Source of the DNA: Leptospira ognonensis | GTDB lineage: Bacteria > Spirochaetota > Leptospiria > Leptospirales > Leptospiraceae | Direction: 5' to 3' | DNA: 64,000 nt | Assembly (NCBI RefSeq): GCF_004770745.1 | Contig: NZ_RQGD01000014.1 | Location: forward strand, 241,522 to 305,521 | In this document: positions 45,574-54,845 of the stretch, piece by piece | How positions within the stretch are numbered: position 1 is the first letter of the stretch | Layout of the letters: each line of letters opens with the position of its first letter | Translations under genes and position numbers: made by a program | The notes under the pieces: model-generated | Databases searched by the model: none | What the model was told of the DNA's origin: nothing | Seen by the model: only the letters and a program-made list of their open reading frames with translations

Positions 45574-46164
45574 ATGAAGCGAAAATCTTACCATCATGGA
45601 GATCTCAAGTCCGCACTTTTTAAAGCCTGTCATAAATTATTGAAAACGACCGATCCTAATGAAATATCACTTAGAGCTGTTGCTGATATGGCAGGAGTCT
45701 CTCATTCTGCCATTTATAGACATTTTAAAGACAAAGAGGAACTTTTGGAAGTGATGGCTGCGTATGGTTTCGATCGACTAGGGAGTGTCCAAAAAAAAGC
45801 ATTCGATAAAGAAAGGAATTCGGAGGAAGGATTCCTTCAGCTAGGTCTGGCTTATATAAAATTTGCGACTTCCAACCCAAATTACTATAAAATCATGTTT
45901 TTTACAAAACGCGAGAATCCTGGATTGTTACTCAAACGTGCTCAGATTAGATCTTATTCCGTGTTGGTTTCGAGTTGTCGGATTTTCCTCAAAGACAAAT
46001 CAAAACAGAAAGAACCTAGGGAATATTCATTGATGTGTTGGTCGCTCGTACATGGATTTTCAAATCTTTGCATTGAAACAGGTGTCCCGAAATCGGAAGC
46101 CCAGGCACTCAAAAAATCATTACCTGACTTCGCCTTGGAAATATTGAGGAGTGCCCTACTTTGA
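45574..46164 (+). CDS. TetR-family regulator with WHG-type domain
   Basis: 196 residues from ATG at 45574. Upstream in-frame non-ATG starts would lie on operator 2 and add residues that do not belong to the family. The opening MKRKSYHHGDLKSAL matches the YHHG(N/D)L opening of the regulator at 873-1514, so the two are paralogues. The helix-turn-helix is EISLRAVADMAGVSHSAIYRHFKDKEELLE; the rest is a helical ligand-binding domain with YIKFATSNPNYYKIMF. It is divergent from a PaaI-like thioesterase and overlaps hrpB by four bases, so hrpB probably shares its transcript. Autoregulation via the two 19-bp palindromes is inferred. Confidence 0.9.
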   Translation: MKRKSYHHGDLKSALFKACHKLLKTTDPNEISLRAVADMAGVSHSAIYRHFKDKEELLEVMAAYGFDRLGSVQKKAFDKERNSEEGFLQLGLAYIKFATSNPNYYKIMFFTKRENPGLLLKRAQIRSYSVLVSSCRIFLKDKSKQKEPREYSLMCWSLVHGFSNLCIETGVPKSEAQALKKSLPDFALEILRSALL

Positions 46165-48659
46165 ATCCTAAAGATTTTCCCGTTTTAGAAAAACAAGATG
46201 AAATTCTAAATTCGCTTACGGAAAAAGCCATTACACTATTGCAAGCACCTACGGGATCTGGGAAAACCACCTGTTTGCCATTATGCTTTCTAAATGCAGA
46301 GTTTCTTAACGGCAAAAAAATATTGATGTTAGAGCCAAGGCGCATTGCAGCAAAAAACGCAGCTTCGCGTCTGAGTCTTATGCATGAAACTCCTTTAGGA
46401 TCGACGATTGGATATAGAATTCGTTTCGAATCAAAAATTTCACCTACGACTAGGATTGAGGTCGTAACAGATGGGATTTTAACAAAACTCTTATTATCTG
46501 ATCCCGAATTGAAAAGTTATGGGCTCATTATTTTTGATGAATTTCATGAACGTAACCTAGATTCAGATTTTGGTCTAGCACTCGCTAGACGAGCTCAATC
46601 TCTCTTTAGAAATGACTTAAAAATTCTGATCATGTCTGCGACTCTTGAAGGGATCAACTTTGAAAAAGCGAATATTTTCTCACCTTTAATCAAAACAGAG
46701 GGCAAATCCTATCCCGTAGAAATCATCTACCAAGGAGAATCTACAAAAAGGCAGAGCAAAAGATTATCGGAAATCATACCTAAAGCCCTTGCTAAGCACA
46801 AAGGAGACATACTCGTTTTTTTTGCGGGAGTCTCCGAAATCAATGAAACTATGCGAGAGCTAAACGATACCCTACCAAATGCGAGTCAAATAATCATACA
46901 TAAACTTTATGGTGAAATGAGTTTCGAAGACCAACAAAATGTGTTTAGGCGGGCAGCGAATGATTTTCGAAAAGTTATCCTTGCGACAAATCTTGCAGAG
47001 TCTTCCATTACCCTTTCGAATGTAAATGTAGTTATTGATACGGGGTATTGCAAGCGGGCTATTTTCGATCCGAGTTCCGGACTGACAAAACTAGTCAGGA
47101 AACGGATCAGTGTATCTTCGGCAGAGCAAAGAGCTGGACGAGCTGGACGTGAATCGCCTGGTTTCTGTTACAGGTTATGGTCCAAAGAGGAGGAATCAAA
47201 TTTCGTAAAAATGCACCCTCCCGAAATTCTGGAGACCGATATCTCACATTTGATACTCACTGCAAAAATTTGGGGAGAAGAAATCAATGATTTGCCACTC
47301 GTTGATTCCCCACCAATCGGTATTGTATATGAATTAAAAAAATTATTACAATCCTTAGGTTGTTTAGACGGAAATGAAAATTTGACGCACATTGGAAAAT
47401 ATGCGTCAGCTTTACCGATATCCTTGCGGTTAGCGGTCATGTGTTTACATTTATTCTTTGATAACCGACTTGAGCTGGGAGTTGATCTTGCAACTGCCTT
47501 TTCCGAGCGCCGGTTGTTTTCGGAACCGACACCTATTGAGAATTTCGCAAGAACTTGGGAGAAATGGTTGGGCATATCGAGCCTAAATGCATATCCAAAA
47601 TTAAAACAAATCAAAGATCAGTTGTTACAGAATTTAAAACAAATTCCAAGAGAATTTACTTCTTTAAAGACAGGAAAAGAACCCAGTTTAGGCCTTCTAC
47701 TTTCCTTGGCCTTCCCCGATCGAATCGCAAAGTCAAGAGTTGTCGGATCAAATCGCTATAAAATGACCAATGGGAAAGGTGCCTATTTTCCTGAGGGAAG
47801 TTCCATCGATTACCCTGAATGGATCCTTGTTTTAGAAACAGATGGAAACGATCTGGAAGCGAAAATCAATTTGTATGCTGAGCTGAAAGAATCTGAAGTC
47901 TTGCAATTGCATGCAGAGATCATGAAAAAGGAATTTAGTTTTTCCATTGAGGAGAACGAAAAGAAAGATCTGATTCTAAAAAGTTATGCAGAATTTAAAT
48001 TTGGGGAGATTACCATTAAAAAACAACCATTTACTGATTCCTCATCCTTAGTGGAAAAAAAGAAATTTATATATGATTATTTTTCTAAAAATGGATTCTT
48101 CCAAATATTCAGTGAACCTGAGCCAATCAAACAACTGTTGTTCAGGATCCAATTATTATTCGAGAACCGACTATTGGCATCGAATATTTCTGATGCGCTA
48201 CTCCTCGAGAAATTAGAAATATGGTACTTCCCAAATTTTAATTTTGAAAAAGATTCAGTCAACCTGTCTCAGTTCGAAAAAACAGAGGCCCTTTTCTCTT
48301 TATTTTCTTACCAAGAGCGTGAGTTGATCCATAAAGAAACACCATCTCATTTGAATGTACCGAGTGGATCAAAAATTCAGATCACCTATTCCGAGGGGAA
48401 CCCATTTCTCGCCGTAAAACTGCAGGAGGTATTCGGGCTAAGCCAAACCCCAAAAATTGCAGGTGGCAAAGTATCGGTCACCTTACACTTGCTTTCTCCG
48501 GCAGGAAGACCCGTGCAGGTAACATCTGATTTGAAAAGTTTTTGGGATACTACATATCATGAAGTCAAAAAAGAACTAAAGGGACGATACCCAAGGCACC
48601 CTTGGCCTGATTCTCCCTGGGAGGCCGTCGCAACGAAGGGAACCAAAAAAAGATCTTAA
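46161..48659 (+). CDS. hrpB: ATP-dependent helicase HrpB
   Basis: 832 residues from TTG at 46161, behind GAGGAG at 46146-46151 and overlapping the tetR stop. DEAH-type helicase motifs: APTGSGKTTCLPL (Walker A, about 28-36), LEPRRIAAKNAA, IIFDEFHERNLDSD (DEFH, about 127), MSATLEG, ATNLAESSIT and SSAEQRAGRAGRE. The HrpB-specific C-terminal region ends with SPAGRPVQVTSDLKSFWDTTYHEVKKELKGRYPRHPWP, split here into SPAGRPVQVTSDLKSF and YPRHPWPDSPWEA as the diagnostic parts. Family length is about 810-840. HrpB is a DEAH RNA helicase-like protein, dispensable in several bacteria, with proposed RNA or envelope roles. Convergent with the STAS protein gene (4-bp overlap). Confidence 0.95.
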   Translation: MNPKDFPVLEKQDEILNSLTEKAITLLQAPTGSGKTTCLPLCFLNAEFLNGKKILMLEPRRIAAKNAASRLSLMHETPLGSTIGYRIRFESKISPTTRIEVVTDGILTKLLLSDPELKSYGLIIFDEFHERNLDSDFGLALARRAQSLFRNDLKILIMSATLEGINFEKANIFSPLIKTEGKSYPVEIIYQGESTKRQSKRLSEIIPKALAKHKGDILVFFAGVSEINETMRELNDTLPNASQIIIHKLYGEMSFEDQQNVFRRAANDFRKVILATNLAESSITLSNVNVVIDTGYCKRAIFDPSSGLTKLVRKRISVSSAEQRAGRAGRESPGFCYRLWSKEEESNFVKMHPPEILETDISHLILTAKIWGEEINDLPLVDSPPIGIVYELKKLLQSLGCLDGNENLTHIGKYASALPISLRLAVMCLHLFFDNRLELGVDLATAFSERRLFSEPTPIENFARTWEKWLGISSLNAYPKLKQIKDQLLQNLKQIPREFTSLKTGKEPSLGLLLSLAFPDRIAKSRVVGSNRYKMTNGKGAYFPEGSSIDYPEWILVLETDGNDLEAKINLYAELKESEVLQLHAEIMKKEFSFSIEENEKKDLILKSYAEFKFGEITIKKQPFTDSSSLVEKKKFIYDYFSKNGFFQIFSEPEPIKQLLFRIQLLFENRLLASNISDALLLEKLEIWYFPNFNFEKDSVNLSQFEKTEALFSLFSYQERELIHKETPSHLNVPSGSKIQITYSEGNPFLAVKLQEVFGLSQTPKIAGGKVSVTLHLLSPAGRPVQVTSDLKSFWDTTYHEVKKELKGRYPRHPWPDSPWEAVATKGTKKRS

Positions 48660-49186
48660 ACTAACCTTTCATATACGGAAGTCCAGCCACGTTTGTTCAC
48701 TGAGAATTTATTCTGACAGGTTGGGCAAAGATGATCACCCACTTTTGTAAATTTTAATTTTTGAGAGCAGGAAGGACAGAAGATGAACCTAGTCTCCTCT
48801 GGATTGCCACTCGCATATATTTCCACTTTAGCATCCGTTTGGTTGCTCTCATTTGCAGGCTGGGTCGGAAATACTTGCGATTCGAGAAAGGTCATAGCCT
48901 CTTTTTCCGAGGGGAAAATGGGAAAAAGAGTGTCAAGTTTATGGAGAAGAAGGGATTCTTTCAAACCTTCCCCGCAGCCTGTGATTGCCAAACGAGAGAA
49001 TGTTTCCGCCAAGCGGACTGCGATTTTCTTAAGGTATTCCGCCCCGACTTCGTCAATCGCACTCAAAAGGGAACAATCCAGGCAAAATAAACTAGGATTC
49101 CGGCTGGTTTCCTTGATTTTTAAATAAAGTTCGGAACCCATTTCCGCAGAAAGATACCCAGAAAGATGAATTAAAAGAGAATTCAA
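48656..49186 (-). CDS. STAS-domain protein with C-terminal zinc ribbon
   Basis: 176 residues. The first 100 have a STAS-like pattern: LLIHLSGYLSAEMGSELYLKI, LFCLDCSLLSAIDEVGAEYLKKI (the region of the conserved phosphorylatable Ser), RLAITGCGEGLKESL and LLHKLDTLFPIFPSEKEAM. A linker of about 25 residues leads to CPSCSQKLKFTKVGDHLCPTCQNKF, a Cys4 zinc ribbon (CxxC-x14-CxxC type). STAS anti-sigma-factor antagonists usually lack such a tail. It could be a substrate of the SpoIIE phosphatases encoded in the window or partner of the RsbW-like protein at 54839-55981, but nothing proves this. A single leftward gene, convergent with hrpB and divergent from the sugar dehydratase gene. Confidence 0.75.
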   Translation of the reverse strand: MNSLLIHLSGYLSAEMGSELYLKIKETSRNPSLFCLDCSLLSAIDEVGAEYLKKIAVRLAETFSRLAITGCGEGLKESLLLHKLDTLFPIFPSEKEAMTFLESQVFPTQPANESNQTDAKVEIYASGNPEETRFIFCPSCSQKLKFTKVGDHLCPTCQNKFSVNKRGWTSVYERLV

Positions 49187-49241
49187 AAAGCTTTTTCCTC
49201 TTTTCTGATCTTCGGTAGAGATTCTGTATTTACAAGGAATT

Positions 49242-51149
49242 TTGCAGAATTTAGACTATTTCCTAGATATGAATTCCATCCCGAGACGTTACTGGATTTT
49301 CCCCGTAGACCTACTGTTTATGATTTTGTCCTACTTTCTCGCACATATTGTTCGTTTTGAAGACTTACGATTTCTAGAGAACCAACAAGTTTTTTTCACC
49401 TGCTTGGCTATCGTCGTCGTCTCGCGCTCCATCGTCTTTTTTTATACGGGAATTTACAGGTCGATCTGGTCCTACGCCTCCTTACACGATTTGCTAGGCA
49501 TCATCAAGGCGACTGTGCTCTCTTCTCTCATTTCCACCATCGCGATTTTATTTTACAATCGGTTCTCACAGATATCGAGGATGGTTCCGATCCTTGATAC
49601 CTTGTTCTTACTTGGTTTTTTATGCCTACGAAGTCTCGGATGGAGGATGATTCGAGATCAAATTTTCCATTCCAATACAAAACATGGCACACCCATCTTA
49701 CTCGTCGGTGCAGGTAAGTTAGGTGCTACATTTTTATCAGAAATCCGCAGACGAACAGAGCTTGATTTAACCCCCGTAGCCTTTCTGGATGATAATGTTA
49801 CGAAGGTGGGAGGTTACATCCAAGGTGTTCCGATTCTCGGCGGTGTAGAAATTGCTGAAGAAACGATTTATAAATATGGCATTCGGAAAGTCATCATGAC
49901 GGCATCACAGCCAGATGGACGCGTGGTGAGCCAATTGATGAAAACTTGCGAAGCCTGTGGTGTAGAATTTCGAATTCTACCTTCCTTTACGGAATATTTT
50001 CTCGATAAGCCTAAAATCAATCAGCTACGTGAAGTTCAAGTGGAAGACTTACTTGGCAGGCCGACTGTAGAGCTGGAAATCGACCAGATCAGATCGTATT
50101 TGGAAGGCAAAGATATTCTAGTGACGGGTGCTGGCGGATCGATAGGATCTGAGATATGTAGACAGGTGGCACTTTTCAAACCTAGGTCTCTGATATTATT
50201 GGACGCCGCAGAAACTCCGTTATACGAAGTTGATTATGAGCTTAGGAAAAATTTTGCAAATCTTCCTATCGAGTTTAAATCCGTAATTGCCGATGTAAAA
50301 AATCTTTCGCGGCTTTCAGCTGTCTTCGAAACCCATAGGCCGACCGTTGTTTTCCATTCTGCAGCGTATAAACATGTTCCGATGATGGAGATCAATCCGT
50401 CTGAAGCTGTTCTAAACAATGTTATGGGAACAAAAAATGTCGCCGATGTATGCCGGCTAAATGGTGTCGATCGTTTCGTTTTGATTTCAACAGACAAGGC
50501 AGTAAATCCAGTCAATGTCATGGGAGTTTCTAAACGAGCGGCCGAAATCTACTTACAACACATCTCTCAAAGCTCTCGGACAAAATTTATAACGGTCAGA
50601 TTCGGAAATGTTCTAGGATCGAACGGCAGCGTCATACCAAGATTTCGCGAGCAAATCAAACGTGGAGGTCCTGTAACGGTTACTCATCCAGATGTAATTC
50701 GTTATTTTATGACGATTCCCGAAGCTACGCAACTTGTCCTCCAAGCAGGTTCCATGGGAGAACATGGTGAAATTTTCATTCTGGATATGGGAGAACCTGT
50801 CAAAATCCTTTCGCTGGCTGAGGAAATGATACGCCTTTCAGGATATACCCCGCACAAAGACATTAAAATTGAGTTTTCGGGACTGAGACCAGGTGAAAAG
50901 CTTTTCGAAGAATTGATGTTAAATGAAGAAGGCATCAAAAAAACTCACCACCCTAAAATTAGGATTGCGGCACCACTCGAATCGTACAATTTATTACTCT
51001 TCCAGAACAAATTGAATAAACTTTTTTCTTTGGCAAAAGCAAATAAAGATAAAGAAATCTTCTATGCCTTTAAGGACATCATTCCGGAATATAAAATTCA
51101 CGAAGAATACTTAGCCTGGGAAACGAAAGCCGGGAAAAAAATGTTATGA
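49242..51149 (+). CDS. Membrane NDP-sugar 4,6-dehydratase (FlaA1/WbpM/CapD-like)
   Basis: 635 residues from TTG at 49242 (AAGGA just upstream); ATG at 49269 is an alternative. Four membrane helices fill the first 150 residues, then a Rossmann domain with LLVGAGKLG (about 155), then the catalytic SDR domain with ILVTGAGGSIGSE (about 294), SAAYKHVPMME, STDKAVNPVNVMGVSKRAAE and LRPGEKLFEE. Met-x-x-x-Lys in place of Tyr-x-x-x-Lys is normal for this group (WbpM, PglF). It converts UDP-GlcNAc to the 4-keto-6-deoxy sugar that starts amino-deoxy sugars in surface glycans. It overlaps sspB by four bases, an unexpected partner. A second glycan locus starts at 58972. Confidence 0.93.
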   Translation: MQNLDYFLDMNSIPRRYWIFPVDLLFMILSYFLAHIVRFEDLRFLENQQVFFTCLAIVVVSRSIVFFYTGIYRSIWSYASLHDLLGIIKATVLSSLISTIAILFYNRFSQISRMVPILDTLFLLGFLCLRSLGWRMIRDQIFHSNTKHGTPILLVGAGKLGATFLSEIRRRTELDLTPVAFLDDNVTKVGGYIQGVPILGGVEIAEETIYKYGIRKVIMTASQPDGRVVSQLMKTCEACGVEFRILPSFTEYFLDKPKINQLREVQVEDLLGRPTVELEIDQIRSYLEGKDILVTGAGGSIGSEICRQVALFKPRSLILLDAAETPLYEVDYELRKNFANLPIEFKSVIADVKNLSRLSAVFETHRPTVVFHSAAYKHVPMMEINPSEAVLNNVMGTKNVADVCRLNGVDRFVLISTDKAVNPVNVMGVSKRAAEIYLQHISQSSRTKFITVRFGNVLGSNGSVIPRFREQIKRGGPVTVTHPDVIRYFMTIPEATQLVLQAGSMGEHGEIFILDMGEPVKILSLAEEMIRLSGYTPHKDIKIEFSGLRPGEKLFEELMLNEEGIKKTHHPKIRIAAPLESYNLLLFQNKLNKLFSLAKANKDKEIFYAFKDIIPEYKIHEEYLAWETKAGKKML

Positions 51150-51619
51150 GTCAGACGCTTACACCAGAAGAAATCACCACTCTACGCGAATTCAAAAGGC
51201 AACTTTTCAATCTATATTGGGAGAAATTTGGTGTATTTTACATACATGTAATGCCTCACCCAAAATTAGAAATTGGAAAGCGCGGCCTCCTCAATGCAGA
51301 AAAAGAATCTGGCATTGTCCTCGTTTTTGGAGATAAGGCAGTGAAAATTATCGATAGTCATGCTGACTATATTTTCGCAGAACTACAGTTTGGTTCTACT
51401 TGGGAACCAACGATCATACCATGGGATGCCGTTTTCCGTATTTATGATAAATTTCAGAATTCTGCGTCTCAATTGCGATTTTTACAACTAGACAGTGGAC
51501 TCGACCTCAAACCAAAAGAATCGAAACCTGAAAAAGGGGATCATCCAAATCCCAAGGCAGATTATTCGGAAGAGGGAAATGTAATACGAGTTGATTTTGG
51601 AGGGAAAAAGAACGAATGA
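51146..51619 (+). CDS. sspB: ClpXP adaptor SspB-like protein
   Basis: 157 residues. The middle has the SspB core pattern: GLLNAEKESGIVLVFGDKAVKIID and YIFAELQFGSTWEPTIIPWDAVFRIYDK, closely comparable with the SspB stretches GIVLNIG.RAV and FGG......VPIDAVLAIYA. A flexible, charged linker rich in Lys, Pro and Asp ends in NVIRVDFGGKK, in the place of the C-terminal ClpX-binding motif (RVVK-like). SspB delivers ssrA-tagged proteins to ClpXP. The N-terminal 45 residues differ from the enterobacterial protein. It overlaps the dehydratase gene and the permease gene by four bases each, so all three are coupled. Its identity rests on motif similarity only. Confidence 0.8.
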   Translation: MSQTLTPEEITTLREFKRQLFNLYWEKFGVFYIHVMPHPKLEIGKRGLLNAEKESGIVLVFGDKAVKIIDSHADYIFAELQFGSTWEPTIIPWDAVFRIYDKFQNSASQLRFLQLDSGLDLKPKESKPEKGDHPNPKADYSEEGNVIRVDFGGKKNE

Positions 51620-53229
51620 ATTATTTTACTATTACTCGTGGTGATGTAGACGGATTTTTTGGCCTAATGGTAGACAACCTCATACAGTTGTTAGTATTAA
51701 CAGGGCTTTGTGTGGGCCTTTGTGGGTTTCCGATTGCTTTTGTAACGGCTGTTGTTCTGCCTGGTGCGGCGATTTCGCTATTGATCGGAAATCTATTTTA
51801 CTCCTGGCAAGCGTATAAACTCGGAATTAGAACCGGTAGAACCGATGTTACAGCACTCCCTTATGGCATAAATACAGTATCCTTATTCGCCTTTGTCTTA
51901 TTTATCATGTTTCCGGTTTACCAGGCAACCAATGATTATAAAGCCGCTTGGAAGGCGGGTCTTCTAGCATCCTTCGCATCTGGCCTGATCGAACTCTTCG
52001 GATCTTTCGTTGCTGATCGCATCCGCAAGGCCACACCGAGGGCGGCACTCCTTTCTGCCCTTGCTGGGATCGCCATCACCTTTATCTCAATGGACTTTTT
52101 ACTAAAGACATTTGAATACCCGTTAGTTGCTTTTTTACCACTTGGAATCATCCTTTTACAATATTTCGGGAAGGTAAAATTTCCATTTGGATTGCCGGGA
52201 GGATTTGTATCGATCCTGATTGGAATCGCTTTGGCCTTTTTTTCCAAATATTTGGGAACACCTATCTTTGTCGAGGGAGGCTTAGAAAAAGGTGTCGCAA
52301 CCATAGGATTCTATCTTCCAGTTCTTTCCATCATCGACCTCTGGGATGTCTTAAGTTTAACAAATCTCAAACTCTATCTGGCAGTCATTTTACCAATGGG
52401 AATCTTTAACGTGATCGGCTCTCTTCAAAATATTGAATCTGCGGAAGCTTCAGGCGACCACTTTGACACGAAATCATCTCTGCTTGCAAATGGAATCGGA
52501 ACTCTTGTGGGAACATTATTTGGTTCCCCTTTCCCGACTACCATTTACATCGGTCATCCAGGATGGAAAGGACTCGGAGCGAAACACGGTTATTCTGTGT
52601 TAAATGGAATATTTATAACCATAGTTTGTCTCTTCGGACTTATGGGGATTTTGCAAGCCCTTATACCGATAGAAGCAGGAATGGCGATTGTTCTTTGGAT
52701 TGGTATCGTGATTGCAGCCCAGGCATTTCAAGCTACACCAAAAAACCACGCACCTGCTGTTGTTGTCGGACTTCTTCCTGCTTTGGCAGGTTGGGCAGTT
52801 CTTATCTTTCAAAGCACCTTTTTCTACTTAGATGGAAAATTACAATCCCTCTTAAAGGAACTAGGTGTGAAAACTTCGCATCACTTTTCTCTTTCCGATA
52901 TCGGAACGCATGAGCCATTCTTGCCCTATGCCTTAGGTGGAGTCATTGCTCTTTCTCAAGGATTCTTACTTAGCTCTATGGTTTGGGCAGCGATCGTTGT
53001 TTTTTTGCTTGAAGGAGAGTTTTTGAAATCTGCCCTATGGTCGGCGGTAGGTATGCTTCTTGCGGCTTTAGGACTGATCCACTCCTATAAATTGGTCGGA
53101 AACGCCATTCTAAATGAGTTTTCTCCCTTCCAGAATTGGCAATTCCCTCTGGCTTACTTTCTCTTGACAGCTCTCTTTCTACTCACTCATTTTCTCACTC
53201 GTAAGCAAACGACCCCCAACCAAGGATAA
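51616..53229 (+). CDS. NCS2-family xanthine/uracil-type permease
   Basis: 537 residues and about 12-14 hydrophobic segments. Family cues are the opening TRGDVDGFFGLMVDNLIQLLVLTGLC, the GRTDVTALPYGINT segment, LPMGIFNVIGSLQNIESAEASGD, and GTLFGSPFPTTIYIGHPGWK, where the substrate-binding Asn/Gln/Glu residues of NCS2 carriers lie. It should import nucleobases or a related compound across the inner membrane with protons; the exact substrate is not readable. Together with apt downstream it fits purine salvage. It is the last gene of an operon with the sugar dehydratase and sspB genes, overlapping the latter by four bases. Confidence 0.85.
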   Translation: MNYFTITRGDVDGFFGLMVDNLIQLLVLTGLCVGLCGFPIAFVTAVVLPGAAISLLIGNLFYSWQAYKLGIRTGRTDVTALPYGINTVSLFAFVLFIMFPVYQATNDYKAAWKAGLLASFASGLIELFGSFVADRIRKATPRAALLSALAGIAITFISMDFLLKTFEYPLVAFLPLGIILLQYFGKVKFPFGLPGGFVSILIGIALAFFSKYLGTPIFVEGGLEKGVATIGFYLPVLSIIDLWDVLSLTNLKLYLAVILPMGIFNVIGSLQNIESAEASGDHFDTKSSLLANGIGTLVGTLFGSPFPTTIYIGHPGWKGLGAKHGYSVLNGIFITIVCLFGLMGILQALIPIEAGMAIVLWIGIVIAAQAFQATPKNHAPAVVVGLLPALAGWAVLIFQSTFFYLDGKLQSLLKELGVKTSHHFSLSDIGTHEPFLPYALGGVIALSQGFLLSSMVWAAIVVFLLEGEFLKSALWSAVGMLLAALGLIHSYKLVGNAILNEFSPFQNWQFPLAYFLLTALFLLTHFLTRKQTTPNQG

Positions 53230-53264
53230 AAGAGTTGTCATATTTCTGGAAAAGTTATCCCATA

Positions 53265-53284
53265 CTCTAGTCTAAAGACTAGAG
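53265..53284. promoter_or_regulatory. Perfect hairpin 1 in the htpX leader
   Basis: CTCTAGTC-TAAA-GACTAGAG: 8-bp perfect arms, 4-base loop. It shares its last G with hairpin 2. No T-run follows. It lies between the permease stop and htpX. Confidence 0.7.
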
Positions 53285-53307
53285 TTCGAAATCTAATAGT
53301 TTCGAAC
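53284..53307. promoter_or_regulatory. Perfect hairpin 2 in the htpX leader
   Basis: Arms GTTCGAAA and TTTCGAAC (8 bp, perfect) flank TCTAATAG. It ends 4 bases before the AAGGAG ribosome binding site (53312-53317), which sits 12 bases before the htpX ATG, a long spacing. It may be an operator or a folded RNA leader. It is not a CIRCE element. Confidence 0.65.
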
Positions 53308-53329
53308 GAATAAGGAGAATTTAACTTCT

Positions 53330-54220
53330 ATGACTTGGATCAAACGAATCGGTTTTTTCCTACTAACAAACATCCTAGTGATGACGACCGTTTCCATTGC
53401 GACAAACGTGCTCGCGTATTTTGGAATCGGCATTCAGGCATTTGGTGTCAACCTAACCCAACTCGTAGTCTTCTGCTTGATGTGGGGTATGGCGGGTTCC
53501 CTTATTTCGCTATTCCTATCAAAATATATGGCAAAGTGGACCATGGGTGTCAAAACCATTGATCCAAAAAATGCCTCCAGTACAGAAATGGAAGTCTATC
53601 GTCGGGTGCAGTCGTTAGCACAACGTGCCCACTTACCTATGCCAGAAGTGGGGATTTATGAATCTCCCGAGGTGAATGCATTTGCGACGGGGCCAAGCAA
53701 ATCAAGCTCCCTTGTTGCTGTTTCCACGGGACTCCTCGCTCGCATGAACGCACAAGAATTAGAAGGCGTTCTGGCACATGAGCTTTCGCATATTGCGAAT
53801 GGAGATATGGTGACACTCACCCTCATCCAAGGCGTTGTAAACTCATTTGCCATGTTCTTCTCACGGATCATTGCGATGCTTGTTGCCAATGCCGTAAAAG
53901 AAGAGATGGCATATATCGTCCGTTTTGTGGTAACGATTGTCCTTGATATCGTCTTCTCGATTCTTGGATCCATTGCTGTTGCCTACTTCTCTAGAAAAAG
54001 AGAATTTAGGGCAGACGCAGGAGCTGCGAAACTAGCCGGACGTGAGTCAATGGTTGCTGCATTAGAGAGCCTTCGCACAATGGTAGGTCAGCCTGAGGAT
54101 GAAAGAGGTGCTGCACTTGCATCTCTTAAAATTTCTTCCAGTAAAGGTGGATTCATGTCTCTTTTTGCCACCCACCCTCCTTTGGAAGAGAGAATTTTAG
54201 CTCTTAAATCTAGCAGATAA
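53330..54220 (+). CDS. htpX: Membrane zinc metalloprotease HtpX
   Basis: 296 residues, the family's usual length. Two N-terminal hydrophobic helices (about 5-25 and 35-58), VGIYESPEVNAFATGPSKSSSLVAVSTGLL, zinc motif HELSH starting at His150, two more membrane segments (about 165-185 and 195-220), and SRKREFRADAGAAKLAG with the third zinc ligand Glu. HtpX is a heat- and envelope-stress-induced protease that clears misfolded inner-membrane proteins with FtsH. It is preceded by two tandem perfect inverted repeats and followed by a good terminator, so it is a single-gene transcript under its own control. Stress induction is inferred from the family. Confidence 0.96.
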   Translation: MTWIKRIGFFLLTNILVMTTVSIATNVLAYFGIGIQAFGVNLTQLVVFCLMWGMAGSLISLFLSKYMAKWTMGVKTIDPKNASSTEMEVYRRVQSLAQRAHLPMPEVGIYESPEVNAFATGPSKSSSLVAVSTGLLARMNAQELEGVLAHELSHIANGDMVTLTLIQGVVNSFAMFFSRIIAMLVANAVKEEMAYIVRFVVTIVLDIVFSILGSIAVAYFSRKREFRADAGAAKLAGRESMVAALESLRTMVGQPEDERGAALASLKISSSKGGFMSLFATHPPLEERILALKSSR

Positions 54221-54244
54221 TTTAGGATCTGTTGTTACTTACTT

Positions 54245-54273
54245 AAAAAGGTCGGTTTTGCCGACCTTTTTTT
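54245..54273 (+). terminator. Rho-independent terminator of htpX
   Basis: AAAAA-GGTCGG-TTTTG-CCGACC-TTTTTTT has a strong GC stem extended by A/T pairs and ends in a run of T. It is the clearest terminator in the window. Confidence 0.9.
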
Positions 54274-54311
54274 ATTGTCAGAGAAGCTAGACTGAATTTC
54301 ACTTTCTATAT

Positions 54312-54845
54312 ATGTCTATCGTGAAGTCCAAGATTCGAACCATTCCAGATTATCCGAAACCAGGTATTTTATTTCGTGATATTACATCACTCCTCATTGA
54401 TCCGGAAGGCTTTCGTCTGACAGTTGCAATGTTTGTTGAAAGATACCAAAATGAAAAAATTCAAAAAATTGCTGCTATTGATGCACGAGGCTTTATTGCG
54501 GGTGCTGCCCTCGCATTCCAATTAGGAGTGGGTTTCGTTCCGATTCGCAAAAAAGGCAAACTCCCAGGGAAAACCATTTCTCAATCCTATGCTTTGGAAT
54601 ACGGGGAAGACCATGTAGAGATACATGTGGATTCGATCCAGGCTGGTGAAAAAGTTTTGATTATGGATGATTTAGTTGCAACCGGCGGAACGTTAGAAGC
54701 TTCGATTCAACTCATACAAAAACTAGAGGGAAAGATCCACGAGTGCGCGACGATTATCGACTTACCAGATTTAGGCGGAGCAAAACGAATTAAAGAGAAA
54801 TATGGGATCAATATTTACTCTATCTGCGAATTCGAAGGTCACTGA
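54312..54845 (+). CDS. apt: Adenine phosphoribosyltransferase
   Basis: 177 residues, usual for Apt. [18 protein letters not shown] opens the protein, [15 protein letters not shown] is the hood region, [14 protein letters not shown] follows, and [16 protein letters not shown] (about 116) is the PRPP-binding motif with the conserved Asp-Asp. It makes AMP from adenine and PRPP in the cytoplasm. It stands alone between the htpX terminator and the convergent gene at 54839, with which it overlaps by seven bases. The permease at 51616 may supply the base. Confidence 0.96.
   Translation: MSIVKSKIRTIPDYPKPGILFRDITSLLIDPEGFRLTVAMFVERYQNEKIQKIAAIDARGFIAGAALAFQLGVGFVPIRKKGKLPGKTISQSYALEYGEDHVEIHVDSIQAGEKVLIMDDLVATGGTLEASIQLIQKLEGKIHECATIIDLPDLGGAKRIKEKYGINIYSICEFEGH

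Noticed and set aside
53265..53307. CIRCE element at htpX
   Set aside because: The two repeats do not match TTAGCACTC-N9-GAGTGCTAA in sequence or spacing.
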